Shown piece after piece: positions 62,449 to 64,000 of a stretch of DNA of 64,000 nucleotides. The notes under the pieces were generated by a model. The model saw nothing but the letters and a program-made list of their open reading frames with translations. It was not told the DNA's origin and made no database searches. A program made the position numbers and the translations under genes. The DNA comes from Mycobacterium sp. SMC-4 (GTDB lineage Bacteria > Actinomycetota > Actinomycetes > Mycobacteriales > Mycobacteriaceae), in NCBI RefSeq assembly GCF_025263265.1, contig NZ_CP079869.1, positions 248,001-312,000 of the forward strand, given 5' to 3'. Numbering within the stretch: the stretch's first letter is position 1; each line of letters starts with the position of its first letter.

Positions 62449-64000
62449 CTACGGGTCGCGCGGAAGCCCGAGCAGTCGCTCGGCGATGATGTTCAGCTGC
62501 ACCTCCGAGGTGCCGCCGTAGATGGTGGTGGCCCGGCTGGCCAGCAGGTAGTCGGCCCAGCGTCCGGTGGCCTGCTCCGCATCGCCGATGACCGCCTCGG
62601 TGCCGAACGACGACACCGCGAACTCGGCGTAGCCCTGCCCTGTCTTCATCGACAGCAGCTTGGAGATCGCCGCGGCCGGCATCGGATCCCCGCCGGCCAG
62701 CGTCAACAGCGTCGAGCGCATGTTGAGCACCTTGGCCGCGTGTCCCTCGGCGATCAGGGTGCCGGCGTGGTGGTGGGCCACCTGATCGAAGTGACCTTCG
62801 GCGACGAACTCGACGAATCTGTCGAGGCTGGGCAGGAACGGAGGTTCGCTGCTGCCGATCGAGACACGTTCGTTGGTCAGCGTGTTGCGGCTGACCTCCC
62901 AGCCCCGGTCCACCTCGCCGAGCACCATGCTGTCGGGGACGAACACGTCGTCGATGAACACGGTGTTGAACATCGCGTTGCCGGTCAGTTCGCGCAACGG
63001 CTTGACCTCTACTCCCTCGCTGGCCATGTCCAGCAGGAAATAGGTGATGCCCTGGTGCTTCGGTGCGCTGGGATCAGTGCGGGCCAGCAGCGCGCCCCAC
63101 TGCGAGAACTGTGCTCCGGTGGTCCAGATCTTCTGTCCGGTGATGCGCCAGCCACCCTCGACCTTGGTGGCCTTGGTGGTCAGGCTGGCCAGATCTGAGC
63201 CCGCACCAGGCTCGGAAAACAGCTGGCACCAGATCATCTCGCCGCGGAACGTGGGCGGCAGGAAGCGCTGCTTCTGCTCGTCGGTACCGAACGCCACGAT
63301 CGAGGGAATGATCCATGCCGCGATGCCCATCTGCGGGCGCCGTACTCGGCCGGTGCTGAACTCCTGAGCGATGATGATCTGCTCCACCGGGTTGGCGGCG
63401 CGCCCCCACGGCGCCGGCAGATGCGGCTGCACCCAGCCGCCCTCGGCGATCGCGGCGTTGCGCTGCTCGCGCGGAATATCTTTCAGCGCAGCCACTTCCG
63501 CGCGAATCTCGGAGCGCAGCTTTTCGGTCTGCGGGTCCAGGTCGATGTCGAGCTGGCGCATGCCGCGGGTGGTCGCGATGTCGACCACCCGCTGGGGGTA
63601 CTCGGAGGCGCGGCCGAACGAGGCCACCAGCACCAGAGCCCGCCGGTAGTAGACGTTGGTGTCGTGCTCCCAGGTGAAACCGATACCGCCGTGGACCTGG
63701 ATGCAGTCCTGCGCGCAGTGCTGAGCCGCGGCCGGGGCCAGCGTGGCTGCGACGGCCGCGGCGAATTCGTAGGCGGTGTCGGCAGCCCGGTCGGCCAGAT
63801 GCTCGTCGATGGCCCGCGCGGCGTCCCACACCGCCGAGGTCGCGCGCTCGGTCTCGGCGATCATGCCCGCGCACTTGTGCTTGATGGCCTGGAACTGACC
63901 GATCGGCCGCCCGAACTGCTCTCGGATCTTGGCGTATGCCGCGGCGGTGTCGGTGGCCCAGCGCGCCACACCGATCGCCTCGGCCGACAGCAGCGTGGTG
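62449..64000 (-). CDS. fadE6: Double-domain acyl-CoA dehydrogenase FadE6 (5' part outside window)
   Basis: The C-terminal ~516 residues of a two-domain acyl-CoA dehydrogenase; the start lies beyond the right edge. The first domain's end shows KIREQFGRPIGQFQAIKHK and IQVHGGIGFTWEH. A linker leads to a second full ACAD domain with CQLFSEPGAGSDLA and ATTIYGGTSEVQLNIIAERLLGLP. A fused ACAD of this layout next to fadD2 matches Rv0271c. It probably works in acyl-CoA oxidation with the neighbouring FadD2. The substrate is unknown. Confidence 0.92.
   Translation of the reverse strand, partial: TTLLSAEAIGVARWATDTAAAYAKIREQFGRPIGQFQAIKHKCAGMIAETERATSAVWDAARAIDEHLADRAADTAYEFAAAVAATLAPAAAQHCAQDCIQVHGGIGFTWEHDTNVYYRRALVLVASFGRASEYPQRVVDIATTRGMRQLDIDLDPQTEKLRSEIRAEVAALKDIPREQRNAAIAEGGWVQPHLPAPWGRAANPVEQIIIAQEFSTGRVRRPQMGIAAWIIPSIVAFGTDEQKQRFLPPTFRGEMIWCQLFSEPGAGSDLASLTTKATKVEGGWRITGQKIWTTGAQFSQWGALLARTDPSAPKHQGITYFLLDMASEGVEVKPLRELTGNAMFNTVFIDDVFVPDSMVLGEVDRGWEVSRNTLTNERVSIGSSEPPFLPSLDRFVEFVAEGHFDQVAHHHAGTLIAEGHAAKVLNMRSTLLTLAGGDPMPAAAISKLLSMKTGQGYAEFAVSSFGTEAVIGDAEQATGRWADYLLASRATTIYGGTSEVQLNIIAERLLGLPRDP

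Overview
The window is high-GC actinobacterial chromosome, and the gene content points to a mycobacterium, most likely a non-tuberculous (Mycolicibacterium-type) species. Two blocks match the gene order I remember from M. tuberculosis and M. smegmatis: Rv0245/sdh1/hsp20/nirBD/sirohydrochlorin chelatase/nnaR/aac(2')/pxpBC, and Rv0269c/fadD2/fadE6. Starts are a mixture of Shine-Dalgarno-led ATG, GTG and TTG codons and apparently leaderless ATG/GTG starts placed 6-8 nt after a TAnnnT hexamer. I saw no rRNA, tRNA, CRISPR array or insertion sequence. The only repeat-family gene is one 13E12-type HNH gene. No stretch longer than 300 bp lacks a gene.

Layout. 1-13286: a trehalose polyphleate (TPP) type locus. 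A bimodular type I PKS (minus strand, cut by the left edge) diverges from papA3-mmpL10-fadD23-PE acyltransferase. 13297-14860: Sap/Gap-like membrane protein, flavin reductase, small protein. 14999-18932: succinate dehydrogenase Sdh1 (sdhB, sdhA, one-piece membrane anchor, small Rv0250c-like protein). 19040-20734: PEP mutase/isocitrate lyase-family enzyme, membrane protein, heat-shock hsp20. 20940-26161: nitrite assimilation (nirB, nirD), a DosR-box ferredoxin fdxA, siroheme chelatase and the HemD-like regulator nnaR. 26277-28421: aac(2')-I and 5-oxoprolinase subunits pxpC/pxpB. 28541-31836: queuosine-precursor transporter, TetR plus proline-rich exported protein, lysE and a second TetR. 31842-36000: redox enzyme, sugar-nucleotide-type epimerase, envelope-stress-like small membrane proteins (holin-X, DUF3618) and a TipA-like MerR regulator. 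35950-44006: Ski2-like helicase, epimerases, SDR, TetR and AraC regulators. 44108-47662: exported lipase-like hydrolase, TetR-P450 pair. 47852-53727: lysG followed by cobF-cobQ-cobK-cobU, with bluB-cobM converging on them. 53908-60314: 13E12 gene under a LexA-type box, small exported Cys protein, two acyl-CoA dehydrogenases (one with a 33-bp minisatellite at its N-terminus), STAS protein, LigD-like polymerase. 60387-64000: fadD2, a membrane protein and fadE6 (cut by the right edge).

How they work together. The first block builds and exports a surface glycolipid: the PKS makes the long polyunsaturated acyl chains, FadD23 activates acyl groups, PapA3 acylates trehalose, MmpL10 exports, and the secreted PE-PPE-type acyltransferase finishes. 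The nirBD/chelatase/nnaR set provides nitrite reduction and its siroheme cofactor. The cob genes belong to corrin-ring synthesis and lower-ligand/nucleotide-loop assembly of B12, including cobF, which to my knowledge the M. tuberculosis complex has lost. Several regulatory sites are readable directly: a HAIR box overlapping an extracytoplasmic-sigma promoter (hsp20), a DosR box (fdxA), a LexA-type box (13E12), a 19-bp-spacer MerR promoter, and dyads upstream of the TPP genes, nirB, lysE and pxpB.
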